6,756 bases of DNA from an uncultured Austwickia sp. (GTDB lineage Bacteria; Actinomycetota; Actinomycetes; Actinomycetales; Dermatophilaceae). The notes beneath the pieces were generated by a model. That model worked only from the letters and a program-made list of their open reading frames with translations, searched no databases and had not been told where the DNA came from. The stretch spans positions 1 to 6,756 of the forward strand of contig CAKUSI010000201.1 in NCBI GenBank assembly GCA_934678955.1. Direction: 5' to 3'. Of this stretch, positions 6,608 to 6,756 are shown piece after piece. Positions within the stretch are counted from its first letter, which is position 1. Each line of letters begins with the position of its first letter. A program made the position numbers and the translations under genes.

Positions 6608-6653
6608 CGCCGAGGGCTTTACTTTGATCGTGATCAAAGTAAAGCCCTCGGCG
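6608..6653. repeat. Perfect 22-bp inverted repeat (possible terminator or operator)
   Basis: Bases 6608-6629 are the exact reverse complement of 6632-6653, with only GT (6630-6631) between them. The outer 10 bp are GC-rich (CGCCGAGGGC) and the inner 12 bp AT-rich (TTTACTTTGATC). It lies 28 nt beyond the glgP stop and 38 nt upstream of the nSTAND start, both read on the minus strand. It could end glgP transcription as a stem without a real U-tract (GTTTCG follows on the minus strand) or be a protein-binding operator controlling the nSTAND gene. With so short a centre the RNA stem would lose a few inner pairs to make a loop. Confidence 0.9.
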
Positions 6654-6681
6654 CTCATGTCCGTGCCTCGGCGGGAGGCGG

Positions 6682-6756
6682 TCAGAGCATCGGCTGGGTG
6701 TGCCAGATGCGCTGGATGTAGTCGCGCATCGAGCGGTCGGAGCTGAAGAAGCCCGT
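6682..6756 (-). CDS. glgP: Glycogen/alpha-glucan phosphorylase, C-terminal end (partial)
   Basis: The last 24 codons of a minus-strand gene, ending at TGA 6682-6684 and running off the window. The tail contains TGFFSSDRSMRDYIQRIW, which matches the very conserved C-terminal FSSDR-(S/T)-(I/M)-x-(E/D)-Y-x-x-x-IW signature of glycogen phosphorylase. The enzyme releases glucose 1-phosphate from glycogen or maltodextrins using pyridoxal phosphate in the cytoplasm; the catalytic parts lie outside the window. It is in tandem with the nSTAND gene, 112 bp apart, separated by the 22-bp palindrome. The motif is strong for its length, but only 24 residues are visible. Confidence 0.82.
   Translation of the reverse strand, partial: TGFFSSDRSMRDYIQRIWHTQPML

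Noticed and set aside
6608..6653. Palindrome as the terminal inverted repeats of an insertion sequence or MITE
   Set aside because: The arms are separated by only 2 bp, there is no transposase, and no flanking target-site duplication is visible.
3417..6746. A plus-strand open frame of 1109 codons opposite the nSTAND gene
   Set aside because: It is rich in G, R, A, V and Q low-complexity runs with no recognisable domain and runs across the palindrome and the glgP end. The opposite strand encodes a coherent multidomain protein. It is a high-GC antisense shadow.
1..6756. tRNA, rRNA, CRISPR array, riboswitch or replication origin
   Set aside because: No cloverleaf-like intergenic segment, no regularly spaced direct repeats with unique spacers, and no DnaA-box cluster were seen. 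Non-coding space is limited to a few short gaps.

Overview
The window is about 73% G+C, has the third-position G/C bias of a high-GC actinobacterium, and uses GTG starts. Its gene content fits: an actinobacterial-type CCA tRNA nucleotidyltransferase with an HD domain, an actinobacterial DinB-like protein, and a large HTH-nSTAND1-WD40 protein of a kind common in Streptomyces and relatives. No gene here fixes a genus.

Layout. Bases 1-30 are the last codons of a plus-strand gene, followed by a perfect 15-bp GC hairpin with a T-tract (44-82), a textbook intrinsic terminator. Next, on the plus strand, is a CCA-adding enzyme (about 98-1279) that keeps the neck, body, tail and HD regions but has no catalytic head. 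After 48 bp comes a ten-helix EamA/RhtA-like exporter (1328-2224). Its 3' end overlaps by 33 bp the 3' end of a convergent minus-strand DinB-family gene (2192-2746).

Bases 2747-2915 are non-coding. They hold a possible leaderless promoter for the DinB gene, a G-rich 13-bp tandem repeat able to form a G-quadruplex, and a cluster of GTACG words with a hairpin just past the end of the next gene. Bases 2916-6569 (minus) encode a 1217-residue protein: Xre-like HTH, nSTAND1 NTPase, one transmembrane helix, and 14 WD40-type blades (two seven-bladed propellers), ending in a short conserved tail with two cysteines. The 112-bp gap upstream of it holds a perfect 22-bp inverted repeat with an AT-rich centre (6608-6653). 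The window ends in the C-terminus of a minus-strand glycogen phosphorylase (6682-6756).

The genes do not form one pathway. CCA fragment and exporter may be co-transcribed, DinB stands alone, and the nSTAND gene lies downstream of glgP but is separated from it by the palindrome. The best leads are the headless CCA enzyme, the membrane-spanning sensor-NTPase-HTH protein, and the palindrome in its 5' region.
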